Assembly: GCA_030642005.1 (NCBI GenBank) | Contig: DAOWOP010000075.1 | Location: 1 to 11,864, forward strand | From: Planctomycetales bacterium | GTDB lineage: Bacteria > Planctomycetota > Phycisphaerae > SM23-33 | Length of the DNA stretch: 11,864 nt | Reading direction: 5' to 3' | Shown here: positions 7,082-11,864 of the stretch, in pieces | How positions within the stretch are numbered: position 1 is the stretch's first letter | Layout: each line of letters starts with the position of its first letter | Notes under the pieces: model-generated | Databases searched by the model: none | What the model was told of the DNA's origin: nothing | Seen by the model: the letters and a program-made list of their open reading frames with translations, nothing else | Program-made: the position numbers and the translations under genes

Positions 7082-7879
7082 TCACACCTCACAAAATTGT
7101 TTTTCGCACAACGCCGAAAGGTCCATATCGTCGCGGATTCCCAGGCGGGTCAGGGCGAAGTCGTATCGCACGGGGTCGTCCGGCGAGATTTGCCTGAAGG
7201 CGTCCGTGATTTCAAGGGCGGTTCGCATGTCGGCCGTCTTGCGCCGCGTCGCGCCAAGAGCAAGGGCGATCCTGTGCATGTGCGTATCGAGCGGGACGAT
7301 GAGTTTCGCCGCCGATACCGCTTCCCATCCGCCCGGATCAACCGCATCGAACCGGACCATCCATCGCAGAAAGAGGTTCAGCCGCTTACAGGCGCTGCGG
7401 CGAGCAGGGTCCGGCAGCAGATGCCCGCATTGGCCGGCGTCATTCAGTTCCTTCGTAAAGGCCGACAACGCCGGCAATACCGTCTCGTCATCTTGCTTTA
7501 TCGCCGAGACGAAACATCGCCCCAGCGATCCGTACCGTTCGATAACACCCTTTACACCCAGCAGCAGCGCCGCCAACTCCTCGCCCGTGCTGAACCGATG
7601 TCGGAAATCGGCGAAGTCCCGCTTCAGCGACGTTTCAGACTTATCCTGCAGAAAACACACAGGTCTCCGCCCCATCAGGCCCAGGACGTTCCCGACGCTT
7701 TTGAGTATCTGCGCGACCCTTCCATACGCCAGCGAACTCGCAATCAGGCCGACAACTTCGCGGTCAAATGGGTCGTCATAATCATATAAAAACTCAAGCG
7801 GGTCCGGATGGACATACCGCCGCTGGTTAAGGTCGCGATACAATTTTTCCAGTATGTCGCCATGTTCTCGAAGCGGCAT
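7082..7879 (-). CDS. TIGR02757 / DUF2400 family protein of unknown function
   Basis: 265 aa, the normal length of this uncharacterised family. Recognisable stretches are DPFDREVVGLIASSLAYGR (36-54), CKRLNLFLRWMVR (164-176), VPLDTHMHRIALALG (195-209) and DDPVRYDFALTRLGI (234-248). The LDTH segment around D198 recalls the VDTH catalytic loop of HhH-GPD DNA glycosylases such as endonuclease III, but no complete Fe-S cysteine set is present; only C258 and C263 lie near the end. The function is unknown. The start at 7879 has GGAG 7 nt upstream. An in-frame ATG at 8005 would add 42 unconserved residues that cross an inverted-repeat element. The thioredoxin-like gene follows after 2 nt. Confidence 0.85.
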   Translation of the reverse strand: MPLREHGDILEKLYRDLNQRRYVHPDPLEFLYDYDDPFDREVVGLIASSLAYGRVAQILKSVGNVLGLMGRRPVCFLQDKSETSLKRDFADFRHRFSTGEELAALLLGVKGVIERYGSLGRCFVSAIKQDDETVLPALSAFTKELNDAGQCGHLLPDPARRSACKRLNLFLRWMVRFDAVDPGGWEAVSAAKLIVPLDTHMHRIALALGATRRKTADMRTALEITDAFRQISPDDPVRYDFALTRLGIRDDMDLSALCEKQFCEV

Positions 7880-7902
7880 AAGGTTGCTCCGTTGCCCTTC
7901 AG

Positions 7903-7922
7903 AAAAACCGAGTGGCACGGTC
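7903..7922 (-). terminator. Possible weak terminator or attenuator hairpin ahead of the TIGR02757 gene
   Basis: On the minus strand ACCG (7921-7918), a 7-nt loop and CGGT (7910-7907) form a short stem. The last T of the right arm starts a run of five T (7907-7903). One further G-T pair is possible. The stem is short for an intrinsic terminator. It is of interest because its left arm is also the 3' arm of the long inverted repeat at 7912-8001, so the two structures exclude each other. Confidence 0.25.
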
Positions 7923-8001
7923 AAACAAAGTTTGGCTGTAAAGTTGTCGGTTACGCATATCACGGCCAATTGTCCGCTGCACTCCGGGTTAACCGTGCCA
8001 C
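7912..8001 (-). repeat. 90-nt inverted-repeat element between rbr and the TIGR02757 gene
   Basis: The plus strand has GTGGCACGGTCAA at 7912-7924 and TTAACCGTGCCAC at 7989-8001. As minus-strand RNA they form a 13-bp stem with one U-G pair around a 64-nt interior. Within it are GGTTAACC (7988-7995), the near-palindrome GGCCAATTGTCC, and a small hairpin CAAAC-AAA-GTTTG (7922-7934) that competes with the outer stem. The element begins 11 nt after the rbr stop and ends 32 nt before the TIGR02757 start. It matches no riboswitch I know. It may be a dispersed palindromic repeat or an unknown regulatory RNA. Confidence 0.6.
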
Positions 8002-8012
8002 CCATGCATCAA

Positions 8013-8585
8013 TCACCAGTTCTCGCCCAAGACCTCGAAATGCGCCTGCGGATGCGCGCAGGCGGGACAAACATCGGGAGCCTCTGTCCCTTCGTGCAGG
8101 TAGCCGCAATTCCGACAGCGCCAAACGACGGACTTGTCCTTCTTGAAGACCTTACCGTCAGCAATGTTCTTCGCCAGTGCGAGGTATCGCTTCTCGTGTT
8201 GCTTCTCCGCTATCGCAATCGCCTCCATCGCATCCGCAATTTCGTCGAAACCTTCCTCGCGGGCGGTCTTTGCGAACTCGGGATACATGGTCGTCCATTC
8301 GTAGTTTTCACCGGCTGCGGAGGCCCTGAGGTTCTCTGCGGTCGAGCCGATAACGCCAAATGGAAACGCGCCGGTAATCTCGGCCTCGCCGCCTGTCATG
8401 AACTTGAACAGACGCTTGGCGTGTTCGCGTTCCTGGTCGGCCGTCTCTGCGAAAATGTCCGATATCTGCACGTAACCGTCCTTGCGGGCCTGGCTGGCGA
8501 AGTACGTATAGCGGTTGCGCGCCTGCGACTCGCCCGCAAAGGCCGCCATCAGATTCTTTTGGGTCCTGCTGCCTTTCAGTTCCAT
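8013..8585 (-). CDS. rbr: Rubrerythrin
   Basis: 190 aa, full length. The N-terminal diiron domain has E19 (FAGESQARNRY), E52 and H55 (DQEREH), E93 and E96 (AGENYEW), and E127 and H130 (AEKQHEKRY). The C-terminal rubredoxin-like domain binds one iron through C157, C160, C173 and C176 (WRCRNCGY, CPAC). It is a cytoplasmic NADH- or rubredoxin-linked peroxidase that reduces H2O2 to water, one of the main peroxide sinks of anaerobes. It lies 5 nt after perR, so its Shine-Dalgarno (AGGAA) overlaps the end of perR, the classical perR-rbr arrangement. Expression is expected to follow the perR promoter. Confidence 0.98.
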   Translation of the reverse strand: MELKGSRTQKNLMAAFAGESQARNRYTYFASQARKDGYVQISDIFAETADQEREHAKRLFKFMTGGEAEITGAFPFGVIGSTAENLRASAAGENYEWTTMYPEFAKTAREEGFDEIADAMEAIAIAEKQHEKRYLALAKNIADGKVFKKDKSVVWRCRNCGYLHEGTEAPDVCPACAHPQAHFEVLGENW

Positions 8586-8590
8586 TGTTC

Positions 8591-9022
8591 CTATTCCTTT
8601 CGTTTCTTATGCTTCGCGGATTCCCGACACTTCGGGCAAAGCCCGATAAACTCCAGCCGATATCCAAGTATTTCGTAACCACAGGCATTCCTGATAGCGC
8701 GATCAATGGCCGGGATGGACCCTACGGAAAGGTCCTCCATCCTCTCGCACCGTATGCAGCGCAGGTGATAGTGCATCTTCGGGTTACCGTCGTATCTTCT
8801 CGACGAGCCGCCCAATTCCAGTTTCTGTATCATCCCGCTCTCGGAAAGTATCTCAAGGTTCCGATATACGGTTCCAAGGCTGATATTCGGCAACTTTCGG
8901 CGCACCATCTGATAGACCTTATCAGCAGTGGGATGTGAGGTAACTTTCCTGAGTTCGGCAAGGATCACTCGCCGCTGGCGGGTCATTCGAAGCGGGGTCT
9001 GCGTTTTGTCGTCTGATTTCAT
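8591..9022 (-). CDS. perR: Peroxide-sensing Fur-family repressor PerR
   Basis: 143 aa. The N-terminal winged helix (about 10-75) contains PNISLGTVYRNLEILSESG. Regulatory metal ligands match those of Bacillus subtilis PerR with a constant offset of 7: H30, D78, H84, H86 and D97. D97 corresponds to Asp104, a position that is Glu in Fur. This supports oxidation-prone Fe/Mn binding at a peroxide sensor. The structural zinc site is C89, C92 (CIRC) and C129, C132 (CPKC). The lysine-rich tail KHKKRKE is an addition of no known role. It is the first gene of the defence operon, has its own promoter, and probably controls itself and the downstream genes. Confidence 0.94.
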   Translation of the reverse strand: MKSDDKTQTPLRMTRQRRVILAELRKVTSHPTADKVYQMVRRKLPNISLGTVYRNLEILSESGMIQKLELGGSSRRYDGNPKMHYHLRCIRCERMEDLSVGSIPAIDRAIRNACGYEILGYRLEFIGLCPKCRESAKHKKRKE

Positions 9023-9024
9023 AA

Positions 9025-9039
9025 TAATAATTCCTATTA
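9025..9039 (-). promoter_or_regulatory. PerR/Fur-box-like palindrome at the perR transcription start
   Basis: The minus strand reads TAATAGGAATTATTA, a 7-1-7 palindrome with 5 of 7 arm positions matching. It agrees with the PerR consensus TTATAATNATTATAA at 10 of 14 defined positions. It covers the predicted +1 to about +15 and abuts the perR Shine-Dalgarno region, so bound PerR would block its own operon. The flanking AT-rich sequence makes a chance match possible. Confidence 0.5.
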
Positions 9040-9045
9040 CTATAT

Positions 9046-9074
9046 ACCATACGTCGGCAATCCTCGAACGTCAA
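9046..9074 (-). promoter_or_regulatory. Sigma70-type promoter of the perR defence operon
   Basis: TTGACG (9074-9069) is followed after 17 nt by TATGGT (9051-9046), placing the start near 9039 and giving a leader of about 17 nt before the perR ATG at 9022. The -35 hexamer is identical to the one in the ROK promoter of this window. The region is markedly AT-rich compared with the coding sequence around it. No equally good promoter was found further down the operon. Confidence 0.6.
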
Positions 9075-9083
9075 CGACTGTTT

Positions 9084-9123
9084 AAAAAATTTTTGGACCC
9101 GAAAGCATTTCAAGATCGCGGGT
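9084..9123 (-). terminator. Candidate terminator after the SpoIIE phosphatase gene
   Basis: Downstream of the phosphatase stop the minus strand has ACCCG (9123-9119) pairing with CGGGT (9101-9097), then after CC and five A a run of six T (9089-9084). A second hairpin, CCTGAA/TTCAGG (9165-9160 with 9151-9146), sits at the stop codon. The loops are long and the T run is offset, so this is only a plausible terminator separating this transcript from the perR promoter. Confidence 0.3.
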
Positions 9124-9160
9124 TTCGGACAAGGTCCCGGCGCTTCCTGAAGGCTCTCGT

Positions 9161-9919
9161 TCAGGTTCGATCCACTACGACAATGGTCTGATCATCCTCT
9201 TGCGCCAGGCCGGTGCGGAATTCATCCAGGGCGTTTAGCACCGCATCGGCGAGTTCTCCCGGTGTGCCGTTGGCGCAGCGAACAACAATATCTCGCAACC
9301 GCTCGGCGCCGAATTGCTCGCCGTTCGGAACCGATGCTTCTGTAATTCCGTCGGTGTACAGCACCAGGCGCTGTCCCGGCAGAAAGGTATGGCACATCTC
9401 CTCGCCATTGAACTGTTCGACCCCCAGGAGCATGCCGCCGGAACCGAAGGGATTGACGGCGGCGCTGGATCGGTCATAGAGAATTGGCCGCGGATGGCCG
9501 GCGTTTATGTAGAAGCAGACACCGGTGGGCGAATCAACGACGGCATAAAAAATCGAACACGGCACTACCGCTTCGATCCTGTCGCCCAGTTCTATCAGCA
9601 TTTCGTTAAGCCCATTGATTATTTCTGTCGGCCTGCCGCGTTTTTCACGCCCGGAGCGGAGAAAACCCATGATTTGGGCCATCATAAGCGACGCCCGGAC
9701 ACCATGGCCGACGACGTCGCCGATTACCAACGCGAATTGCTCATCGTTGAGGCGGAGGAAATCATGGAAATCGCCGCCCACGCCGACGCACATGCGGTTT
9801 CGGGCAGCGGCCACCTGATGCGGGCAATCGTGAGGACATGCCCTCGGCAGCAGCGCTGACTGAAGTTCCGCCGCCAGGGCAAGGTCTAATTCGTGCTCAT
9901 CTGTCGTTTCACGCGACAT
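9161..9919 (-). CDS. SpoIIE/RsbU-type PP2C serine phosphatase, stand-alone
   Basis: 252 aa. Nearly the whole protein is a PPM-type (SpoIIE) phosphatase domain. Metal-binding acidic residues are seen in GGDFHDF (D50, D53), IGDVVGHG (D68), LYTDGITEA (D190) and EDDQT (D242, D243). The usual ELQxxLLP lead-in is present at about 18-25. It then diverges to ACPHDCPHQ, a cysteine/histidine cluster (C28, H30, C32, H34) not typical of the family. There is no receiver, PAS, GAF or membrane sensor domain. Relatives dephosphorylate anti-sigma antagonists or similar proteins; no partner is encoded nearby. It starts 23 nt after the rubredoxin stop, with GGGGA as a modest ribosome site. Upstream in-frame starts run through the rubredoxin gene and are rejected. 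Confidence 0.88.
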   Translation of the reverse strand: MSRETTDEHELDLALAAELQSALLPRACPHDCPHQVAAARNRMCVGVGGDFHDFLRLNDEQFALVIGDVVGHGVRASLMMAQIMGFLRSGREKRGRPTEIINGLNEMLIELGDRIEAVVPCSIFYAVVDSPTGVCFYINAGHPRPILYDRSSAAVNPFGSGGMLLGVEQFNGEEMCHTFLPGQRLVLYTDGITEASVPNGEQFGAERLRDIVVRCANGTPGELADAVLNALDEFRTGLAQEDDQTIVVVDRT

Positions 9920-9942
9920 TACGGAATCCCCGCAACTGCGCC

Positions 9943-10104
9943 CTACTGCTTGGGCGAGAACTGATCCTTCGTCGCCCCGCATTCCGGACAGACCCAGTCG
10001 TCCGGCAAGTCTCCAAAGGCTGTCCCCGGCGGAACGTTGTTTTCCGGATCGCCGACCGCCGGATTGTACACCCATCCGCAAATGTCACAAACGTACTTAT
10101 CCAT
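9943..10104 (-). CDS. Rubredoxin
   Basis: 53 aa, the standard rubredoxin length. The single iron is bound by C6 and C9 (CDICGW) and C39 and C42 (CPECGA), with the conserved DLPDDWVCP between them. It is a small cytoplasmic one-electron carrier, the usual donor to rubrerythrin, desulfoferrodoxin and flavodiiron proteins, all of which are encoded in the next operon. It is identical to the rubredoxin module of Hrb at 39 of 53 positions without gaps, so the two probably share a recent origin. A strong AAAGGAG lies 7 nt before the ATG. It is the first gene of a two-gene unit with the phosphatase. Confidence 0.97.
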   Translation of the reverse strand: MDKYVCDICGWVYNPAVGDPENNVPPGTAFGDLPDDWVCPECGATKDQFSPKQ

Positions 10105-10164
10105 AATTCGCTCCTTTCGCACTCAAAAGGCGTATCGCATCGCCCAACCGGCATCACGAAGGAT

Positions 10165-10197
10165 ATTATCTCTTGAAGTCAACCCGTTTGCAACCCG
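10165..10197 (-). promoter_or_regulatory. Probable promoter of the rubredoxin-phosphatase unit
   Basis: TTGCAA (10193-10188) and GATAAT (10170-10165) are separated by 17 nt on the minus strand. The -10 fits well (5 of 6) and the -35 only fairly (4 of 6). The -35 lies between two direct copies of CGGGTTG (10197-10191 and 10186-10180), 11 nt apart, one helical turn, as for an activator. The -10 is inside the 9-nt palindrome GATATTATC. The remaining gap to the prepilin gene (10198-10385) shows no gene. Confidence 0.4.
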
Positions 10198-10385
10198 AAG
10201 CCGAGCGCCGTGACCGCCAATTTTCCTTGCCCGGCGGGGGTTGTTACCGCATATTTGTGCTACCGGCCGAACAGGCCGATCGTGAGATTCATGTCGAGGT
10301 TCAATTCATTGCGAAAGGACGTCGCAAATGGCTGAAAGACTTCGGGAAGAACAGCGTGAGAACTGGGGTTCGCGTCGGGGCAGCC

Positions 10386-11177
10386 TTATTTCACACGACG
10401 CCAAAGGTACCCGGCATCCTCTGGGTTCTGACCCGTGGTGGTGGTTTCAAGCCCGGGTGCGCCTTCCGACATGTCAGTAACGTGCCCGTCACAAAAGAGG
10501 AAATTCGCGGCATCGTTATCGCGATGGTAGTAGGTTACCCGGCGAAATTCATTGTTGTAGCCGCCCAAATTATAGGGCATTATCGCGCAGCCGCAATACA
10601 CGTGGTAGATACCCGCGGCCATTCCGTAGCTAGTCCAGTACATGTTCTCCCACTCTTCTCCCAGCAGGACAGTGTCGCTGGGGTCGGTAACCGACGCTGC
10701 CTTTTGGACCCATCCAGGCCAGGGAAACGGGGGTATGTTGCCTTCGTAGCCGAGGCCCTCTCCATAGACCGACGGGCCCATCCACGTTACGTCCACATTG
10801 ATTGCATAGGAGCGAGGGTAACCGTCCTTCCCTGCCGGCAACTTGGAGTAGTCCCGGAGAAGTTTATCGGAGGGGCATCGCAGCATTCCCATATTGTTGT
10901 AATAGGGCTGGAGGACCGAATCCCATGTGTATTCCTCGTAGTAATAGCCGCCATAAGCCGAACCGGCGGGATACCAATCGTTGTTTTCAGTGGCGTAAAA
11001 CGTGAAGGACAGACCCAGGCTCTTGAGGTTCGACATGCACGAGACCATCCTGGCCTGCTCCTTGGCCCTGCCAAGCGAAGGCAGGAGGATAGAGACCAAA
11101 AGCGCGATAATGGCCACCACCACAAGCAGTTCCACCAGCGTAAAACCACCCTCCCTCTTTGCCATGCGAATGTTCAT
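10386..11177 (-). CDS. Prepilin-type (pseudopilin, type II secretion-like) secreted protein
   Basis: 263 aa. It starts with a type IV prepilin leader, MNIRMAKREGG, then FTLVELLVVVAIIALLVSIL. The predicted cleavage is after Gly11, with Phe at +1 and the conserved Glu at +5 (E16). The hydrophobic helix is followed by a long aromatic-rich soluble part (many Tyr and Trp). The end has YYHRDNDAANFLFCDGHV, resembling the H-X9-DG motif of prepilins that are abundant in Planctomycetota and Lentisphaerota, but with 11 residues between His and Asp. Such proteins are cleaved by a prepilin peptidase and act at the envelope; the individual roles of these paralogues are unknown. The start at 11177 has AGGAG 6 nt upstream; an ATG at 11201 lacks one. 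Confidence 0.88.
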   Translation of the reverse strand: MNIRMAKREGGFTLVELLVVVAIIALLVSILLPSLGRAKEQARMVSCMSNLKSLGLSFTFYATENNDWYPAGSAYGGYYYEEYTWDSVLQPYYNNMGMLRCPSDKLLRDYSKLPAGKDGYPRSYAINVDVTWMGPSVYGEGLGYEGNIPPFPWPGWVQKAASVTDPSDTVLLGEEWENMYWTSYGMAAGIYHVYCGCAIMPYNLGGYNNEFRRVTYYHRDNDAANFLFCDGHVTDMSEGAPGLETTTTGQNPEDAGYLWRRVK

Positions 11178-11199
11178 AACGTTCTCCTGTAGCCTAACC

Positions 11200-11208
11200 A
11201 TTATACCA
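11200..11208 (-). promoter_or_regulatory. Extended -10 promoter of the prepilin gene
   Basis: The minus strand has TGGTATAAT, a perfect extended -10 element (TGnTATAAT). It predicts a start near 11193 and a very short leader before AGGAG and the ATG at 11177. No -35 hexamer stands at 16-18 nt upstream; that space is filled by CTCTGTG repeats. An extended -10 can work without a -35. Confidence 0.5.
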
Positions 11209-11231
11209 CAGAGGACACAGAGATCACAGAG
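11207..11231. repeat. Three CACAGAG repeats at 9-nt period, resembling a dispersed intergenic repeat
   Basis: CACAGAG occurs at 11207-11213, 11216-11222 and 11225-11231 on the plus strand, each unit 9 nt after the last. The pattern resembles the CCACAGAG-type dispersed sequences that I recall from intergenic regions of planctomycetes and other bacteria; that is memory, not a search. It directly abuts the prepilin -10 element. Confidence 0.5.
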
Positions 11232-11284
11232 CTACTTATTTCAAAAGACTTGCAAGCAAATTTTGACGATTTCGCAAAATTACG

Positions 11285-11319
11285 CTACAGCCCACGGAGA
11301 CTCTCTCCGTGGGCTGTAG
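11285..11319 (-). terminator. Perfect 16-bp stem-loop downstream of the PEP-CTERM gene
   Basis: CTACAGCCCACGGAGA (11285-11300) and its exact complement (11304-11319) flank a 3-nt loop. On the minus strand the stem is followed by CGTAATTTTGCG, a short interrupted T run, which fits termination of the PEP-CTERM transcript better than the plus direction, where no T run follows. The stem is unusually long and stable, so it may also protect the mRNA 3' end. Confidence 0.7.
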
Positions 11320-11331
11320 GTACAGATTACT

Positions 11332-11361
11332 CAACCAATTTTACAATCACAAAACTGGTTG
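11332..11361 (-). other. Second stem-loop directly after the PEP-CTERM stop codon
   Basis: CAACCAATTTT (11332-11342) pairs with AAAACTGGTTG (11351-11361) at 10 of 11 positions around an 8-nt loop. It lies 8 nt after the stop codon and ahead of the main terminator stem. It has no T tract of its own. Confidence 0.4.
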
Positions 11362-11369
11362 TTGGTTGT

Positions 11370-11864
11370 TTACTTCCTTCGGCGGCGGATCAGAACGCCA
11401 ATCCCGCCAAGACCCAGAAGCACCATCGTCGCCGGCTCGGGGACAAAAATCGAGTCCGGATTAACCGCCGTCGGGGCTTCCAGGTTGCCCGGGCCTGTCC
11501 AGGAACCGACCGTGCTCAACAGGTTCCAGCCTATCCCGGTAACGGTCAGCGTGCCGACGCTTCCGGTATAGGTGCCCGATGCCAGCAGGATATCGGCATC
11601 CCACGTAATCGTGCCACCGACGAGGCAAGCCCTGCTGCCGGCAGACTGACCGAGACCCTGAACGACCAGTGTGTCCTGGGCGGGGTCGGGGGCGCCGGAG
11701 TAGATCGCCTTCTGGCTGGCGACAATACCGATGCCGGCGGCTCCGTCGTTCCTCATATCAGTGAGTCCCCACCATTCGTATGGGAGGGTTTCAGTTGGGG
11801 GGTTCAGGCCCCCGGGGGCCACGTTGAGTGAACTGTCACCCGTTACTCCGCCGGAACCAACGAC
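11370..11864 (-). CDS. PEP-CTERM sorting domain protein, 5' end outside the window
   Basis: 164 residues are visible; the frame is open through the right edge, so the start and signal peptide lie outside. An internal GTG at 11822 is not a convincing start. The visible part is glycine-, threonine- and valine-rich, with short beta-strand-like stretches (TLVVQGLG, GTLTVTGIGWNLL), typical of secreted low-complexity surface proteins. The C-terminus has a PEP-CTERM signal: VPEPAT, a hydrophobic helix (MVLLGLGGIGVLI) and the tail RRRRK. Such proteins are exported, then processed by an exosortase and retained at or released from the surface, often with exopolysaccharide. No exosortase gene is in the window. 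The stop codon is followed by two stem-loops. Confidence 0.9.
   Translation of the reverse strand, partial: VVGSGGVTGDSSLNVAPGGLNPPTETLPYEWWGLTDMRNDGAAGIGIVASQKAIYSGAPDPAQDTLVVQGLGQSAGSRACLVGGTITWDADILLASGTYTGSVGTLTVTGIGWNLLSTVGSWTGPGNLEAPTAVNPDSIFVPEPATMVLLGLGGIGVLIRRRRK

Noticed and set aside
7880..8005. Longer start for the TIGR02757 protein at 8005, adding 42 residues
   Set aside because: The extension crosses the inverted-repeat element, does not look like the family N-terminus, and the ATG at 7879 has a well-spaced GGAG.
9981..10081. Upstream in-frame starts for the SpoIIE phosphatase (up to 10081)
   Set aside because: That stretch is the rubredoxin gene read in another frame. The rubredoxin has all four Cys ligands and a strong ribosome site, and the phosphatase homology starts near 9919.
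10264..10278. CGGCC-GAACA-GGCCG hairpin as terminator of the prepilin gene
   Set aside because: The stem is only 5 bp, has no T tract on either side, and lies over 100 nt after the stop codon.
10328..10480. Short plus-strand frame starting MAERLREEQREN, with AAAGGA upstream
   Set aside because: It runs into the opposite strand of the prepilin gene, has no recognisable domain, and everything else in the window is on the minus strand. It remains an unexplained but weak signal.

Overview
The window most likely comes from an obligately or mainly anaerobic member of the PVC group, with Planctomycetota of the Phycisphaerae type as the best guess. Two things point there. The right edge has a type II (pseudopilin-like) prepilin with a degenerate H-x-DG tail, next to a PEP-CTERM surface protein ending in VPEPATMVLLGLGG and an arginine-rich tail. 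The rest is an oxygen-, peroxide- and NO-defence island built from proteins typical of strict anaerobes. The phylum is an inference from gene style, not from a marker gene. All recognised genes are on the minus strand, so transcription runs from high to low coordinates.

Layout in the direction of transcription. (1) 11864-11370: 3' part of a PEP-CTERM protein, followed by a perfect 16-bp terminator-type stem at 11285-11319. (2) 11177-10386: a prepilin-like protein with an extended -10 promoter lying next to three 9-nt-spaced CACAGAG repeats. (3) 10104-9161: a 53-aa rubredoxin followed by a SpoIIE/PP2C-type phosphatase. (4) 9022-1341: nine closely packed genes: perR, rubrerythrin, a TIGR02757 (DUF2400) protein, a membrane-anchored thioredoxin, hybrid cluster protein, a Prx6-like peroxiredoxin, desulfoferrodoxin, a rubrerythrin-like ferritin, flavodiiron protein FprA, and a flavin reductase-rubredoxin fusion (Hrb). 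That is ten products counting perR. Several junctions are 4-nt ATGA overlaps. (5) 1118-1: a ROK-family sugar-type repressor with its own promoter, cut by the left edge only a little short of its C-terminus.

How the genes work together. PerR keeps all five regulatory metal ligands, including the Asp that distinguishes peroxide-sensing PerR from Fur, and a PerR-like box overlaps the predicted transcription start of its own operon. Downstream, desulfoferrodoxin reduces superoxide to peroxide. Rubrerythrin, the ferritin-like protein and the peroxiredoxin remove peroxide. FprA reduces O2 or NO. Hcp handles NO or hydroxylamine. Hrb and the separate rubredoxin can feed electrons to rubrerythrin, desulfoferrodoxin and FprA. 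The thioredoxin probably supports the peroxiredoxin.

Less expected features are: an internal Shine-Dalgarno and ATG inside hrb that could release the rubredoxin module as a separate protein; a DUF6132-like two-helix cysteine module fused to a thioredoxin with an RCPPC active site; a roughly 90-nt inverted-repeat element between rbr and the TIGR02757 gene whose 3' arm overlaps a possible terminator; the placing of TIGR02757 in a peroxide operon; and a rubredoxin-SpoIIE phosphatase pair whose phosphatase carries a CPHDCPH motif. No tRNA, rRNA, CRISPR array or transposase was seen.
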